Of a DNA stretch of 64,000 bases, positions 51,237 through 60,080 are shown in pieces. This DNA comes from UBA6115 sp040776985. Lineage in GTDB: Bacteria > Bacillota > Clostridia > Christensenellales > Aristaeellaceae. Positions within the stretch are counted from its first letter, which is position 1, and each line of letters starts with the position of its first letter. The stretch covers positions 1 through 64,000 of the forward strand of contig JAXGZL010000003.1 in the NCBI GenBank assembly GCA_040776985.1. Reading direction: 5' to 3'. Below the pieces are notes generated by a model, which saw only the letters and a list, made by a program, of their open reading frames with translations, had not been told where the DNA came from and did not search any database. Position numbers and translations under genes: made by a program.

Positions 51237-52148
51237 TCATAGCCAGAGCCCGTCCGGATAGACGCCGTGGCGGGTGAGTTCTTTGAGCGCCTCTTCCACG
51301 ATGGGGCGGTCGGAAGCGTTGGTGACGCCAAACCACTTGTCCTTGGAGCGCATCACCTTGACGGAGACCTTGTTGTCCTTCAGCAGGTCTCCCACCAGGT
51401 TGGGCAGATAGAACTCCGCCTTCAGGGGGTTCTCCGCCATGGCCTTCTGGTGGAAAGCGGGAAAATAGGCCTCAATCTCGTTGAGGGTCTGGGGCGTCAG
51501 GGCCCACATGTTCATGGAAACCGTGGTGTCCTCCGGCAGGCGGTGATAGGTCTGCTGGTCCAGGGTGTACATGGGGCCATCCATGGTGGAGATGATGTGA
51601 AGCCGCTCCACAATGCTGTCCAGATAACCATCCTCTTTCACCTGGCAGATGCCGCGGGAGACATAGCCATGGTCGGACAGGGTGTTGCGCAGCTCAAAGC
51701 CCACCATCGCATACTCATTGTCCCTGGGACCGGACTTCAGGAAGGTGTACATCTGCTGCATGGCGTCCAGGCCGTACAGGTCATCCCCATTGATGGCGCA
51801 GAAGGGGGCGTCAATCACGTCCTTGCAGCAAAGCACGGCGTGGGCTGTTCCCCAGGGCTTCACCCGGCCCTCTGGCACCGTGAGGCCCGCCGGCAACTTG
51901 TCCAGCTCCTGGCAGACATAGGTGACCTCCATCCGGTCCTCCACATGGCTGCCCACCAGCTCCTTGAAGTCATCGATGATTTTGCTGTTGACAATGAAAA
52001 CGACCCGCTTGAAGCCGGAGCGCAGCGCGTCAAAGAGGGAATAGTCGATCAGGCTTTCCCCGTGCAGCCCAAAGGGCGTCATCTGTTTAAGCCCGCCAAA
52101 GCGGCTGCCGATGCCCGCTGCCATCACCACCAGAATTGGTTCCCGCAT
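51237..52148 (-). CDS. Sugar-phosphate nucleotidyltransferase
   Basis: The 303-residue protein has the NTP-transferase signature VMAAGIGSRFGGLKQM near the N-terminus and the metal-binding NGDD at about 118. It should activate a sugar phosphate or similar alcohol phosphate with an NTP. The neighbouring genes do not reveal the sugar. GGGAGG precedes the ATG. It is divergent from the small membrane protein gene. Confidence 0.85.
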   Translation of the reverse strand: MREPILVVMAAGIGSRFGGLKQMTPFGLHGESLIDYSLFDALRSGFKRVVFIVNSKIIDDFKELVGSHVEDRMEVTYVCQELDKLPAGLTVPEGRVKPWGTAHAVLCCKDVIDAPFCAINGDDLYGLDAMQQMYTFLKSGPRDNEYAMVGFELRNTLSDHGYVSRGICQVKEDGYLDSIVERLHIISTMDGPMYTLDQQTYHRLPEDTTVSMNMWALTPQTLNEIEAYFPAFHQKAMAENPLKAEFYLPNLVGDLLKDNKVSVKVMRSKDKWFGVTNASDRPIVEEALKELTRHGVYPDGLWL

Positions 52149-52176
52149 GATTACCTCCCGTGTGTTTCTTTTCTAA

Positions 52177-52205
52177 AGTATAGCGCATATTCTGGCGGAT
52201 GGAAA
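52177..52205 (-). promoter_or_regulatory. Sigma-A promoter for the nucleotidyltransferase
   Basis: On the minus strand TTTCCA (52200-52205) and TATACT (52177-52182) have a 17-base spacer. Confidence 0.6.
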
Positions 52206-52215
52206 GCCTGGAAGA

Positions 52216-52244
52216 TTGCGCTGGGGCAGCCGATAGGATAAAAT
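52216..52244 (+). promoter_or_regulatory. Promoter for the small membrane protein and UDG genes
   Basis: TTGCGC (52216-52221) and TAAAAT (52239-52244) have a 17-base spacer, back to back with the promoter at 52177-52205. Confidence 0.55.
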
Positions 52245-52266
52245 GAAGGACAGGGAGGTGAAGGCA

Positions 52267-52479
52267 ATGGAACCATATGAGTATCAGGCAGTGCAGGAGG
52301 AAGAGCGCCAGGAGCGGCAGGATCACCTGCGCTTTGCGGCGGGGATGAGCGAGTTTGTGGGCGTCATCCTGGGCGCTGTTGTGATTCTGATCATGATCCT
52401 CCTGATTCTAAGCCTTGTAAACTGGCTGCGGCGGGACATTCTGTCCACCTTTACGCTGCTGAACTCCCGTTTCCAGTAA
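52267..52479 (+). CDS. Small single-pass membrane protein
   Basis: The 70-residue protein has a charged, Glu/Gln-rich N-terminus and one hydrophobic segment (about 28-54, VGVILGAVVILIMILLILSL). I recognise no family. The ATG at 52267 has GGGAGGTGAAGG upstream. The next gene starts two bases after its stop, so it is coupled to the uracil-DNA glycosylase. Confidence 0.7.
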   Translation: MEPYEYQAVQEEERQERQDHLRFAAGMSEFVGVILGAVVILIMILLILSLVNWLRRDILSTFTLLNSRFQ

Positions 52480-52480
52480 G

Positions 52481-53065
52481 ATGCTGATATCCTGGGACAC
52501 ATTGGAAGCGGATATCGAGGCCTGCATGGCCTGCCAGATTGCCCATGCCATCACCCGCAAGGTGCCGGGGCAGGGCAACCGGGACGCCCGGCTCATGATC
52601 ATTGGCGAGGGCCCCGGGGGCGATGAGGACCGGCAGGGCTTGGCCTTTGTGGGGGCGGCGGGGCAGCTGTTGACCCGGATGCTGGCTGCCATTGAGCTTG
52701 ACCGGGAGGAGGTGTTCATCGCCAATGTGGTGAAGTGCCGTCCTCCCAAAAACCGCGTCCCCACCGAGGAGGAGGCCAGGAACTGCCTGCCCTTTCTGCG
52801 GGCGCAGACCGCCCTGGTCCGCCCCCAGGTAATTCTTTTACTGGGGGCGACCGCGCTGAAGATGATCCTGGGGCCGGAGCGAAGGATTACAAGGGACAGG
52901 GGTATTTTTGTGGAACGGAAGGGCGTCTGGATCCTGCCCACCTTCCACCCGGCGGCCCTGCTCCGGGACCCGATGAAGAAAAAAGACGCCTGGGTGGACA
53001 TGCAGCGCCTCAGGGACAAGCTGGCGGAGCTGCCGGAAAAAACCCGTCCGGATAATGCGGGATAG
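52481..53065 (+). CDS. Uracil-DNA glycosylase, family 4 (Fe-S)
   Basis: This base-excision repair enzyme removes uracil from DNA. The 194-residue protein has the family motifs GEGPGGDEDRQGLAFVGAAG (about 43-62) and HPAALLR near 155. Four Cys fit the 4Fe-4S cluster of this family: two in CMAC (about 15 and 18), one in VVKCRPP and one in ARNCLPF. It starts two bases after the small membrane protein gene. Confidence 0.93.
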   Translation: MLISWDTLEADIEACMACQIAHAITRKVPGQGNRDARLMIIGEGPGGDEDRQGLAFVGAAGQLLTRMLAAIELDREEVFIANVVKCRPPKNRVPTEEEARNCLPFLRAQTALVRPQVILLLGATALKMILGPERRITRDRGIFVERKGVWILPTFHPAALLRDPMKKKDAWVDMQRLRDKLAELPEKTRPDNAG

Positions 53066-53119
53066 GCTGTTTACCGGCTGAATTTCCGTGGTAGAATATG
53101 GGTAAGGAGGAGAGCTAAC

Positions 53120-53623
53120 ATGATGGATTTTATTTTGAACAACCTGCCGATTCTGATCTGCGCCTTGGTGGGGATCCTCCTGATTGTGGTGGAGATCTTC
53201 ATGCCGGGCTTCGGCATCCCGGGAATCGCGGGCGTGATCCTGCTGATTGGCGCATCCGTCCTCACCTGGATTGAGTATGGCATGATGGCGGGCCTGGGGG
53301 TTGGCATCATCCTGCTGGCCTTTGTGGGCTTATCCATTTACCTGTCCATCAAATCCACCTCAAAAGGGCGGCTGTCCAGGTCTCCCCTGATTTTAAAGGG
53401 TGCCCAAAGGCGGGAGGACGGCTTTGTGGCGACGGATGAGTATGACAAGTACCTCCACAAGGAGGGGGTTGCCCTGACGGTGCTGCGCCCTGCGGGGATG
53501 GCGGACATCGAGGGGGACAGGGTCAATGTGGTGAGCATTGGCAGCTTTATAGAACAAGGCGCCCGCATCAGGGTGCGTCAAGTGGAAGGCGGCCGGGTGA
53601 TGGTCGATGAGGCGAGCGCATGA
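53120..53623 (+). CDS. NfeD-family membrane protein
   Basis: The 167-residue protein has about three N-terminal membrane helices with the NfeD signature (EIFMPGFGIPGIAGVI) and a C-terminal OB-fold domain (about 95-165, GDRVNVVSIGSFIEQG). NfeD proteins act with flotillin-like proteins in membrane organisation. The next frame overlaps as ATGA, though the flotillin start is probably 36 bases on. GGAGGAG precedes the ATG. Confidence 0.9.
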   Translation: MMDFILNNLPILICALVGILLIVVEIFMPGFGIPGIAGVILLIGASVLTWIEYGMMAGLGVGIILLAFVGLSIYLSIKSTSKGRLSRSPLILKGAQRREDGFVATDEYDKYLHKEGVALTVLRPAGMADIEGDRVNVVSIGSFIEQGARIRVRQVEGGRVMVDEASA

Positions 53624-53658
53624 ACACACTGTTTAACCAGATAAAAGGAGGGATTTCC

Positions 53659-54660
53659 ATGCCAGAGATCATGTTGGGGATTGTTATTGTTGCTGTCATA
53701 TTGTTGTTGGTGATCTTTTTCCGCTATGTCCCCATCGGTCTGTGGATCAGGGCTCGGGCATCCGGCGTCCCTCTGACCATTATCACCCTGATCGGCATGC
53801 GGCTGCGCCGCATCTCTCCCCCCAGGCTGGTGGACGCCATGATCACGGCCACCAAGGCAGGCCTTGACCTGACCATCAACCAGCTGGAAAAGCACTACCT
53901 GGCAGGCGGCAACATTGAGCGGGTGGTCAAGGCGCTGATCTCCGCCCAGCAGGCGGGCATCAAGCTCACCTTTGAGCAGACCTGCGCCATTGACCTGGCC
54001 GGGCGCGATGTGCTGCAGGCCGTTCAGATGAGCGTTATTCCCAAGGTCATTGAAACCCCTGCTGTGGCCGCCATTGCCAAGGACGGCATTGAGCTGCGGG
54101 CCAAGGCCCGGGTCACCGTGCGGACCAGCATTCAGCAATTGGTCGGCGGCGCAGGCGAGGAGACGGTGATGGCCCGTGTGGGTGAAGGCATCGTCACCAC
54201 CATCGGCTCTGCTGGCACCCATAAGGAAGTGCTGGAAAACCCGGACAAGATCAGCCATACTGTGCTGAACAAGGGCCTGGACGCCGGAACCGCCTTTGAG
54301 ATTCTCTCCATTGACATCGCTGACGTGGACGTGGGCCGCAACATCGGCGCCCAGCTGCAGATGGACCAGGCAGAGGCGGACCGCCGCATTGCCCAGGCCA
54401 GGGCGGAGGAACGCCGCGCCATGGCCGTCGCCCGTGAGCAGGAGATGAAGGCCCAGGTGCAGGAGATGCGGGCCAAGGTGGTGGCCGCGGAGGCGGAGGT
54501 GCCCCTGGCCATGGCGGAAGCCCTGCGGGCAGGCAAACTGGGCGTGATGGACTACTATCAGATGCAGAACGTGATGGCGGATACCCAGATGCGCGACGGC
54601 ATCGCCAAGGCGGCGGACCCTGCCGGCGGAGCGCCCACTGATCCGCATCCCGGCAAATAA
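53659..54660 (+). CDS. floA: Flotillin-like protein FloA
   Basis: The 333-residue protein has an N-terminal membrane segment (about 3-25), the FloA core (RYVPIGLWIRARASGV, ISPPRLVDAMITATKAGL) and a long Ala/Glu/Arg-rich coiled-coil region (about 230-300). FloA organises membrane microdomains. The start at 53659 follows AAAGGAGGG and gives the usual family length; an in-frame ATG at 53620 overlaps nfeD. The nfeD-floA pairing is the conserved order. Confidence 0.94.
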   Translation: MPEIMLGIVIVAVILLLVIFFRYVPIGLWIRARASGVPLTIITLIGMRLRRISPPRLVDAMITATKAGLDLTINQLEKHYLAGGNIERVVKALISAQQAGIKLTFEQTCAIDLAGRDVLQAVQMSVIPKVIETPAVAAIAKDGIELRAKARVTVRTSIQQLVGGAGEETVMARVGEGIVTTIGSAGTHKEVLENPDKISHTVLNKGLDAGTAFEILSIDIADVDVGRNIGAQLQMDQAEADRRIAQARAEERRAMAVAREQEMKAQVQEMRAKVVAAEAEVPLAMAEALRAGKLGVMDYYQMQNVMADTQMRDGIAKAADPAGGAPTDPHPGK

Positions 54661-54693
54661 GGGCGGCTTGATCACGCAGAAAGGGGGCAGCTG

Positions 54694-55233
54694 ATGGAAG
54701 GTATTGGAATTGTGCTGATTATTCTGCTGGCGATTGCCTCCAGCATCAACAAGCGCATCGCCAGGCAGCGGCAGGCCAACCAGCAAAAGCCGCCCCAGAC
54801 CGATAAACCGGCAAAACCGGAAGGCGCTTTCCAGCAGGCGATGCGCCAGTTCCAGGAGGCCATGGACATGGCCACCGGAAAGCAGCCTGAGAAAAAGACG
54901 CCGGAGAAGAAGTCCAGGGCCTTTTCAGACATCATGCAGGTGCCGGAGCATCCGGGCGAGCCGGACTTCAGGGGCAGCATGAAAAAGACGGAGGAAGCTC
55001 CCTTTGAGACCATGGCCTCCCACTGGCCGGAGGCTGAGATGACGCCCCTGGGCAGGGCAGAGGAAAGAAAAGGGGTGGAGCCTGCGCCACAGGCGCTGGC
55101 ATCTGGCAGCGTTTTGCCCCAGCTGACCCGGAACAGCCTGGTTCAGGCGCTGGTCACCCATGAGATCCTGACCCGTCCCCGCTCCGCCTGGCGGCGGAAG
55201 AGTCCTTACTTCAACCGACGGTCGGGCGCTTAG
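54694..55233 (+). CDS. Hypothetical protein with N-terminal membrane segment
   Basis: The 179-residue protein has one hydrophobic N-terminal segment (about 1-17) followed by a basic, Gln/Lys/Pro-rich, probably disordered region with a conserved-looking C-terminal helix (RNSLVQALVTHEILTRPR). It is the third gene after nfeD-floA, 33 bases downstream, so it may be a partner of the microdomain proteins. I do not recognise the family. AAAGGGGG precedes the ATG. Confidence 0.72.
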   Translation: MEGIGIVLIILLAIASSINKRIARQRQANQQKPPQTDKPAKPEGAFQQAMRQFQEAMDMATGKQPEKKTPEKKSRAFSDIMQVPEHPGEPDFRGSMKKTEEAPFETMASHWPEAEMTPLGRAEERKGVEPAPQALASGSVLPQLTRNSLVQALVTHEILTRPRSAWRRKSPYFNRRSGA

Positions 55234-55267
55234 GGCCCTTCACAGATTCTGGAAACTGTGCAGTTAT

Positions 55268-55296
55268 GCCGCCGCGGCCTTGCCGCGGCGCTTTTG
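55268..55296 (+). terminator. Terminator after the nfeD-floA operon
   Basis: The stem CGCCGCGG (55270-55277) / CCGCGGCG (55283-55290) is followed by CTTTT. Confidence 0.75.
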
Positions 55297-55305
55297 CGCC
55301 GCCCA

Positions 55306-55321
55306 TTGACCGGCCGGTCAA
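55306..55321. promoter_or_regulatory. Perfect 16-bp palindrome, possible operator
   Basis: TTGACCGGCCGGTCAA is a perfect palindrome, 18 bases upstream of the -35 of the RseC-like gene. The form is like operators of TetR-family regulators. No such regulator is in the window. Confidence 0.5.
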
Positions 55322-55338
55322 AAAACGGCGTCATTCCC

Positions 55339-55368
55339 TTGAACTGACAAGGGGAACTGTGCTATGAT
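55339..55368 (+). promoter_or_regulatory. Sigma-A promoter for the RseC-like gene
   Basis: TTGAAC (55339-55344) and TATGAT (55363-55368) have an 18-base spacer. Confidence 0.65.
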
Positions 55369-55396
55369 ACGGTGTATCATTTTATTAGGGGACACG

Positions 55397-55828
55397 ATGA
55401 TCAGAACGGGAAGGGTGCAGAAGAAGGAGCGAAACCTGCTGGAGGTCTGCTTTGAGCAGCATGAGCAGTGCAGCAGTTGCGGCCTGTGCGGCCGCCAGGC
55501 AATGACCATGAGCATCAAAGGATCTGCCGAGGTAGGGGACTGGGTGGACGTGGAGCTGCCAGACGCCCAGGTGCTGAAAGCCTCCATGCTGACCTACGCC
55601 GTTCCCCTGGTGGGGCTGATCCTGGGCCTGTGGCTGGGCTCTGAGTTCTTCCCCGGGCGCGAGGCCATGTCCCTGCTGACAGCCTTGATCGGCGCGGTGA
55701 TCTTTTTTGCCGGGGTCAGGCTGGTGGACCGGACGCTGCGGGAAAAGGCTGCCTGGCAGCCCCGGATCATCGCGGTTCGCCCGGCGGACAGCCAAGAGGC
55801 GGAAGCCGGGGTTCAATCAGAAGACTAA
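55397..55828 (+). CDS. RseC/MucC-family membrane protein
   Basis: The 143-residue protein has an N-terminal Cys motif (Cys18, Cys25, Cys28, Cys31; CSSCGLCG), a small beta domain and two membrane helices (about 67-105), the layout of RseC-type SoxR-reducing proteins. Relatives usually lie beside rnf electron-transport genes; none is here. The start at 55397 follows TAGGGGA. A terminator begins directly after the stop. The exact role is uncertain; a redox link is inferred from the family. Confidence 0.82.
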   Translation: MIRTGRVQKKERNLLEVCFEQHEQCSSCGLCGRQAMTMSIKGSAEVGDWVDVELPDAQVLKASMLTYAVPLVGLILGLWLGSEFFPGREAMSLLTALIGAVIFFAGVRLVDRTLREKAAWQPRIIAVRPADSQEAEAGVQSED

Positions 55829-55829
55829 T

Positions 55830-55850
55830 CCTGTCGCGAGGACAGGTTTT
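55830..55850 (+). terminator. Terminator after the RseC-like gene
   Basis: The stem CCTGTC / GACAGG has a five-base loop and is followed by TTTT. Confidence 0.72.
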
Positions 55851-55869
55851 GACACGAAAAGTGATTAAG

Positions 55870-55912
55870 CCAGCGTTCATCCTGTGCTCCCGTTGGGCAT
55901 GGGACGCGCTGG
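55870..55912 (+). promoter_or_regulatory. 5'-leader stem-loop of RNase J
   Basis: CCAGCG (55870-55875) pairs with CGCTGG (55907-55912), with a further inner CCC/GGG stem. The structure ends 19 bases before the start codon. It could be a cleavage or autoregulation site, but that is not shown by the sequence. Confidence 0.4.
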
Positions 55913-55930
55913 TGGTATGTGGAGGTATCA

Positions 55931-57595
55931 GTGGCAACACAATCGAAACTGAAGATCATTCCCCTGGGCGGAATTGACGAAATTGGCAAGAACATCACAG
56001 TGTTTGAGTATGAGGACGACATCATCGTCATGGACTGCGGGTCCATCTTCCCCAAGGAGGACATGCTGGGCATTGACCTGGTGATCCCGGACATCAGCTA
56101 TCTGATCGCCAACCGGGAGCGGGTGCGGGGCTTTGTGTTCACCCACGGGCATGAGGACCACATCGGCGCCACGCCCTATGTGCTGGACAAGATCAGGGCG
56201 CCGATCTATGGCTCCAAGCTGACCCTGGCGCTGATTGCCAACAAGCTGAAGGAGCACCGCATAGGCCATGTGGTGATGAACGCGGTGGAGCCCCGGCAGA
56301 CCATCAAACTGGGCAAGTTCTCCGTGCAGTTCATCAAGGTGAACCACTCCATCGCCGGCGCCTATGCCCTGGCCATCACCAGCCCGGCCGGAACGGTGCT
56401 AGCCACCGGTGACTTCAAGATTGACTACACCCCGGTGGACGGGCAGGTGACCGACCTGGCCACCCTGGCCGCCATCGGCGAAAAGGGCGCGTTGGCCCTG
56501 CTGGCAGACAGCACCAATGTGGAGCGGGAAGGCCATACCATGAGCGAGCGCAAGGTGGCGGAGACCTTCCACCAGCAGATCGCCAGCGCCCAGGGGCGGG
56601 TGATCATCGCCATGTTCGCCAGCAACATCCACCGGGTGCAGCAGGTGGTGGACTGCGCGATCAGCTATGGCCGAAAGGTCTGCTTCATCGGCCGCAGCAT
56701 GATCAATGTGTCCACCCTGGCGATGGAGCTGGGCTATCTGGTGATCCCCCGGGAAAACCTGCTGGAGATCGACGACCTGGACCGCTACCGGGATGACCAG
56801 ATCCTGGTTTTGACCACGGGGAGCCAGGGGGAGCCCATGAGCGGGCTGACCCGGATGGCCTTTGCGGAGCACCGCCGGATGCAGATCAAGCAGTCCGACA
56901 AGGTGATCATCTCCGCCACCCCCATTCCCGGGAACGAGATTTTTGTGTCCCGGGTGATCAACCAGCTCTACCGCTGCGGGGCCGAGGTGATCTACGAGGC
57001 GTTGGCCGAGGTGCATGTCTCCGGACATGCCCGCAAGGAAGAGCTGAAACTGATGCAGGCCCTGGTGCGTCCCAAGTATTTTATCCCGGTGCACGGCGAA
57101 TACCGGATGCTTTGGCAGCATGCGGAGCTGGCGGAGTCCATGGGCGTGCTGCGGGAGAACATCGTCCTGCCGGAGACCGGGCAGATCATCGAAATGAACC
57201 AGGACAGCCTGTCCATTTCCGGTGTGGTGCCCACCGGCACCGTGCTGATTGACGGCCTGGGCATTGGGGACGTGGGCAATGTGGTGCTGCGCGACCGCAA
57301 GCATTTAAGCCAGGAAGGCCTGATCATTGTGGCCATGGCCTTTGACCGGACCCACGGCGCCCTGATCTCTGGGCCTGACATCATCTCCCGCGGCTTTGTC
57401 TATGTCAGGGAGAACGAGGACATCATCGAGGGCGCCCGGGAAGTGGTGCGCAAGATCATTGACTCCTACGAGCAGATAGACGGCAGCGACTGGCCCACCA
57501 TCAAGAACCGCATCAAGGATGACCTGCGCCGCTACCTCAGCGAAAAGATCAAGCGCAATCCCATGATCCTGCCCGTGATTGTGGACCTGGGATAA
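55931..57595 (+). CDS. rnj: Ribonuclease J
   Basis: RNase J is a 5'-exonuclease and endonuclease of the metallo-beta-lactamase/beta-CASP superfamily that matures and degrades mRNA and rRNA. The 554-residue protein has the zinc motif THGHEDH (about residue 75), the beta-CASP region and a C-terminal domain with SGHARKEEL. A GTG start at 55931 is chosen because GGAGG lies correctly before it; the GTG at 55919 overlaps the SD. YlbF follows 11 bases downstream, an RNA-decay association that makes sense. Confidence 0.95.
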   Translation: MATQSKLKIIPLGGIDEIGKNITVFEYEDDIIVMDCGSIFPKEDMLGIDLVIPDISYLIANRERVRGFVFTHGHEDHIGATPYVLDKIRAPIYGSKLTLALIANKLKEHRIGHVVMNAVEPRQTIKLGKFSVQFIKVNHSIAGAYALAITSPAGTVLATGDFKIDYTPVDGQVTDLATLAAIGEKGALALLADSTNVEREGHTMSERKVAETFHQQIASAQGRVIIAMFASNIHRVQQVVDCAISYGRKVCFIGRSMINVSTLAMELGYLVIPRENLLEIDDLDRYRDDQILVLTTGSQGEPMSGLTRMAFAEHRRMQIKQSDKVIISATPIPGNEIFVSRVINQLYRCGAEVIYEALAEVHVSGHARKEELKLMQALVRPKYFIPVHGEYRMLWQHAELAESMGVLRENIVLPETGQIIEMNQDSLSISGVVPTGTVLIDGLGIGDVGNVVLRDRKHLSQEGLIIVAMAFDRTHGALISGPDIISRGFVYVRENEDIIEGAREVVRKIIDSYEQIDGSDWPTIKNRIKDDLRRYLSEKIKRNPMILPVIVDLG

Positions 57596-57606
57596 GGCGG
57601 GCTGCC

Positions 57607-57954
57607 ATGAACTATGACGCGGTCCGTGCCCTGGAAAGGGCGATTCATGAATCAGAAGAGGCCCGGGAGTATAAAAGGCTGAAAGCCCTGGTGGAGGAAA
57701 GCGAAACCACAAGGGCGCTGCTGAAGGAGCTGCGGCGGCTGCAGATCCTGGTGCAGATGTCCACCGTCTCCGGGCAGGCGGTGCCGGAGGGGGAAATGCA
57801 GCGCTTTCAGCAGATTTCCTCCCTTCTTTATGCGGGCACCGACACCTCCCAGTTTTTGCTGGCGGAAATGCGCCTGCAGCAGATGATGGCGGACATTTAC
57901 AGCGCCATCAACCGGGCCTCCGGACTTTCCCTGGAGCTGCCCGGGCTTAGCTGA
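57607..57954 (+). CDS. YlbF/YmcA-family regulator
   Basis: The 115-residue, all-helical protein fits the YlbF/YmcA family (SEEAREYKRLKALVEESETTRALLKEL). In Bacillus such proteins form a complex that affects RNase Y-dependent mRNA processing and development. Here it follows RNase J closely, so a function in RNA turnover is plausible. No membrane segment is seen. Confidence 0.85.
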   Translation: MNYDAVRALERAIHESEEAREYKRLKALVEESETTRALLKELRRLQILVQMSTVSGQAVPEGEMQRFQQISSLLYAGTDTSQFLLAEMRLQQMMADIYSAINRASGLSLELPGLS

Positions 57955-57970
57955 GGAATCACACGAAAAC

Positions 57971-59152
57971 ATGAGCCATCACGAAGAATACACCCCAGAA
58001 AAGCTGGTGGAGGAAAGGGAATACGGCCTCTACTGGTATAGTTGGCTGTGGACGCTGTTGCGGCCGGTGCTGGTGTTTGCCTGCTCCATTTTGCTGCTGG
58101 TGGGCGTTATTACCTTTGCCTGGGGCAAGTTCGCCGGGGTGATGATTGACCCGGTGAACCCGCAAGACAAAACGCCCATCACCTTTGAGATCAAGAGTGG
58201 GGAAAGCCTGACGCGGGTGGCCAACAACCTGCAGGGGCAAAACCTGATCAGGAACCGCTCGGTGTTCAAGTACTACGCGGACTTTATGGGCTTTGGGCAG
58301 AAGATTCAGGCGGGCAGCTACACCCTTGACCGGGGGATGACCATCTTCCAGATCGCGGAGCAGCTGACCCGGGGGGATGGCAAGCCCATCGTGCGCAACA
58401 TCACCATCATCCCGGGCTGGACGGTGGAGGGGATCGCAGACTATCTGGTCAAGGAGAACATCATCAGGGACCGGGAGGCTTTCCTGGCCCTTTGCAGGAC
58501 CGGGCAGCAGTTTGCCGACTATTACTATGTGAACGACCTGCTGGCCTCCGGCACCGTGCCCCAGCGCAAGTATGCCCTGGAAGGCTATCTGGCCCCCAAC
58601 ACCTATGAGATCTACACCGACGCCAAGGCGGAGGACATTGTGAAAAAACTGCTCTCCCAGACCGGCGCCATGTACAAGGAGGGCTACCAGACCCGGGCGG
58701 AGGAACTGGGCATGACCATGGACCAGGTGCTGACCCTGGCCTCCATCATCGAAAAAGAGGCCAAGACGGATGATTTTGCCCGGGTGTCCGCCATTTTCCA
58801 CAGCCGGCTGAAGCAGAAGATGCTGCTGGGCAGCGACGTGACGGTGAAGTATGTCTCCGGCTCCACCAAGATGGCTTTGAGCGGCAGTGACCTGGCGGTG
58901 GACTCGCCTTACAATACCTATAAGCGTCAGGGGCTGCCCATTGGGCCCATCTGCGGGCCGTCGCCCAGGGCGGTGCAGGCGGCACTCTACCCGGATGAAG
59001 GCTTCATGGCGGAGGGTTATCTGTACTTCTGCTCCAAGGACCCGGATACCGGGGAGCTGTATTTCTCCAAAACCCTGGCGGAGCACGAGCAGGCTGTGCG
59101 GGTGTATGCCCCCCTCTGGGAGGCCTATGACAAGCGCACCGGGGCCCAATGA
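57971..59152 (+). CDS. mltG: Endolytic murein transglycosylase MltG
   Basis: MltG cuts nascent glycan strands at the membrane and so sets their length. The 393-residue protein has a cytoplasmic N-terminus, one membrane helix (about 31-52), a LysM-like region (about 70-135) and the YceG domain with LEGYLAPNTYEI and the catalytic Glu261 in ASIIEKEA. The next gene starts within its stop region (ATGATGG), so the two are translationally coupled. Confidence 0.94.
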   Translation: MSHHEEYTPEKLVEEREYGLYWYSWLWTLLRPVLVFACSILLLVGVITFAWGKFAGVMIDPVNPQDKTPITFEIKSGESLTRVANNLQGQNLIRNRSVFKYYADFMGFGQKIQAGSYTLDRGMTIFQIAEQLTRGDGKPIVRNITIIPGWTVEGIADYLVKENIIRDREAFLALCRTGQQFADYYYVNDLLASGTVPQRKYALEGYLAPNTYEIYTDAKAEDIVKKLLSQTGAMYKEGYQTRAEELGMTMDQVLTLASIIEKEAKTDDFARVSAIFHSRLKQKMLLGSDVTVKYVSGSTKMALSGSDLAVDSPYNTYKRQGLPIGPICGPSPRAVQAALYPDEGFMAEGYLYFCSKDPDTGELYFSKTLAEHEQAVRVYAPLWEAYDKRTGAQ

Positions 59153-60018
59153 TGGAGAGAAAGCATCAGCTGATCTTTGGCCCTGGCGGCAACTCGGACT
59201 CCTTCTACGCGGCGGGCTTCAAGCGCACGGTGGATACCTTCGCCTGGCAGCGCCGGTTTGGCCTCATGGCCTTTGAATATTCCTTTGGCCGGGGCATCCG
59301 CCTGTCAAGCGCCGCCGCCCGGGAGATCGGGGACGCCGCCAGGGAGGCCGGGGTCGCGGTCAGCGTCCACGCGCCCTACTATATCAACCTGGCCAGCGAC
59401 CTGCCGGAAAACCAGGTGAAAAGCCGGAACTATATCCTTGACAGCGCCCGGATGCTGACCCTGATGGGCGGCAGCCGCCTGGTGGTGCACCCCGGCTCTC
59501 CCCAGAAACAGCGCCGGGAGGATGCCCTCAAAAGATGCCGGGAGGCGCTTGTTGAGGTCCGGGAAGCCATGGTGGCGGAGGGGCAGGCGGGGGTTTCCCT
59601 TTGCCTGGAGACCATGGGCCGGCCCAGCCAGATTGGCAGCCTGGAGGAGATCATTGACTTTGTTCAGCTTGATCCCTCCTTCCTGCCCTGCGTTGACTTT
59701 GCCCATCTGCACGCGGCCTCCGGCGGCAGCCTAAAGAACGAGGCGAATTTTGAAGTGGTCCTTGACCGGCTGGAAGAGGGGCTGGGGCTGGAACGGGTCA
59801 GAAACATGCATGTGCATTTTTCCAAGATTGAGTACGGCCCCAAAGGAGAGCTGCGGCACCGCATTTTCGCGGACGAGGGCTTTGGCCCTGATTTTGCCCA
59901 CCTGGCGGGGCATTTGGTGGCGCGCGGCTATGCCGCCACCATCATCTGCGAGAGCAGGGGCACCATGGCGGAGGACGCGGCGGAGATGCTTCGGATAGCG
60001 GATGCGATCAAAGCATAG
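59149..60018 (+). CDS. Endonuclease IV-like TIM-barrel protein
   Basis: The 289-residue protein resembles AP endonuclease IV (Nfo). Metal-ligand motifs are visible in order: SVHAPYYINL, VVHPGS, LETM, CVDFAHLHA, MHVHFSKIEYG and IICES. It may repair abasic sites or be a divergent sugar isomerase-like barrel; the first His-containing motif favours the nuclease. The ATG overlaps the mltG stop by four bases. Coupling a repair-type enzyme to a murein enzyme is unusual and may only reflect operon packing. Confidence 0.82.
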   Translation: MMERKHQLIFGPGGNSDSFYAAGFKRTVDTFAWQRRFGLMAFEYSFGRGIRLSSAAAREIGDAAREAGVAVSVHAPYYINLASDLPENQVKSRNYILDSARMLTLMGGSRLVVHPGSPQKQRREDALKRCREALVEVREAMVAEGQAGVSLCLETMGRPSQIGSLEEIIDFVQLDPSFLPCVDFAHLHAASGGSLKNEANFEVVLDRLEEGLGLERVRNMHVHFSKIEYGPKGELRHRIFADEGFGPDFAHLAGHLVARGYAATIICESRGTMAEDAAEMLRIADAIKA

Positions 60019-60080
60019 CCAGACGCGGTTTGTTGTGATAAAATACCAACTGTGCCATTTTGGGCACCTGGAGGAAGCAG

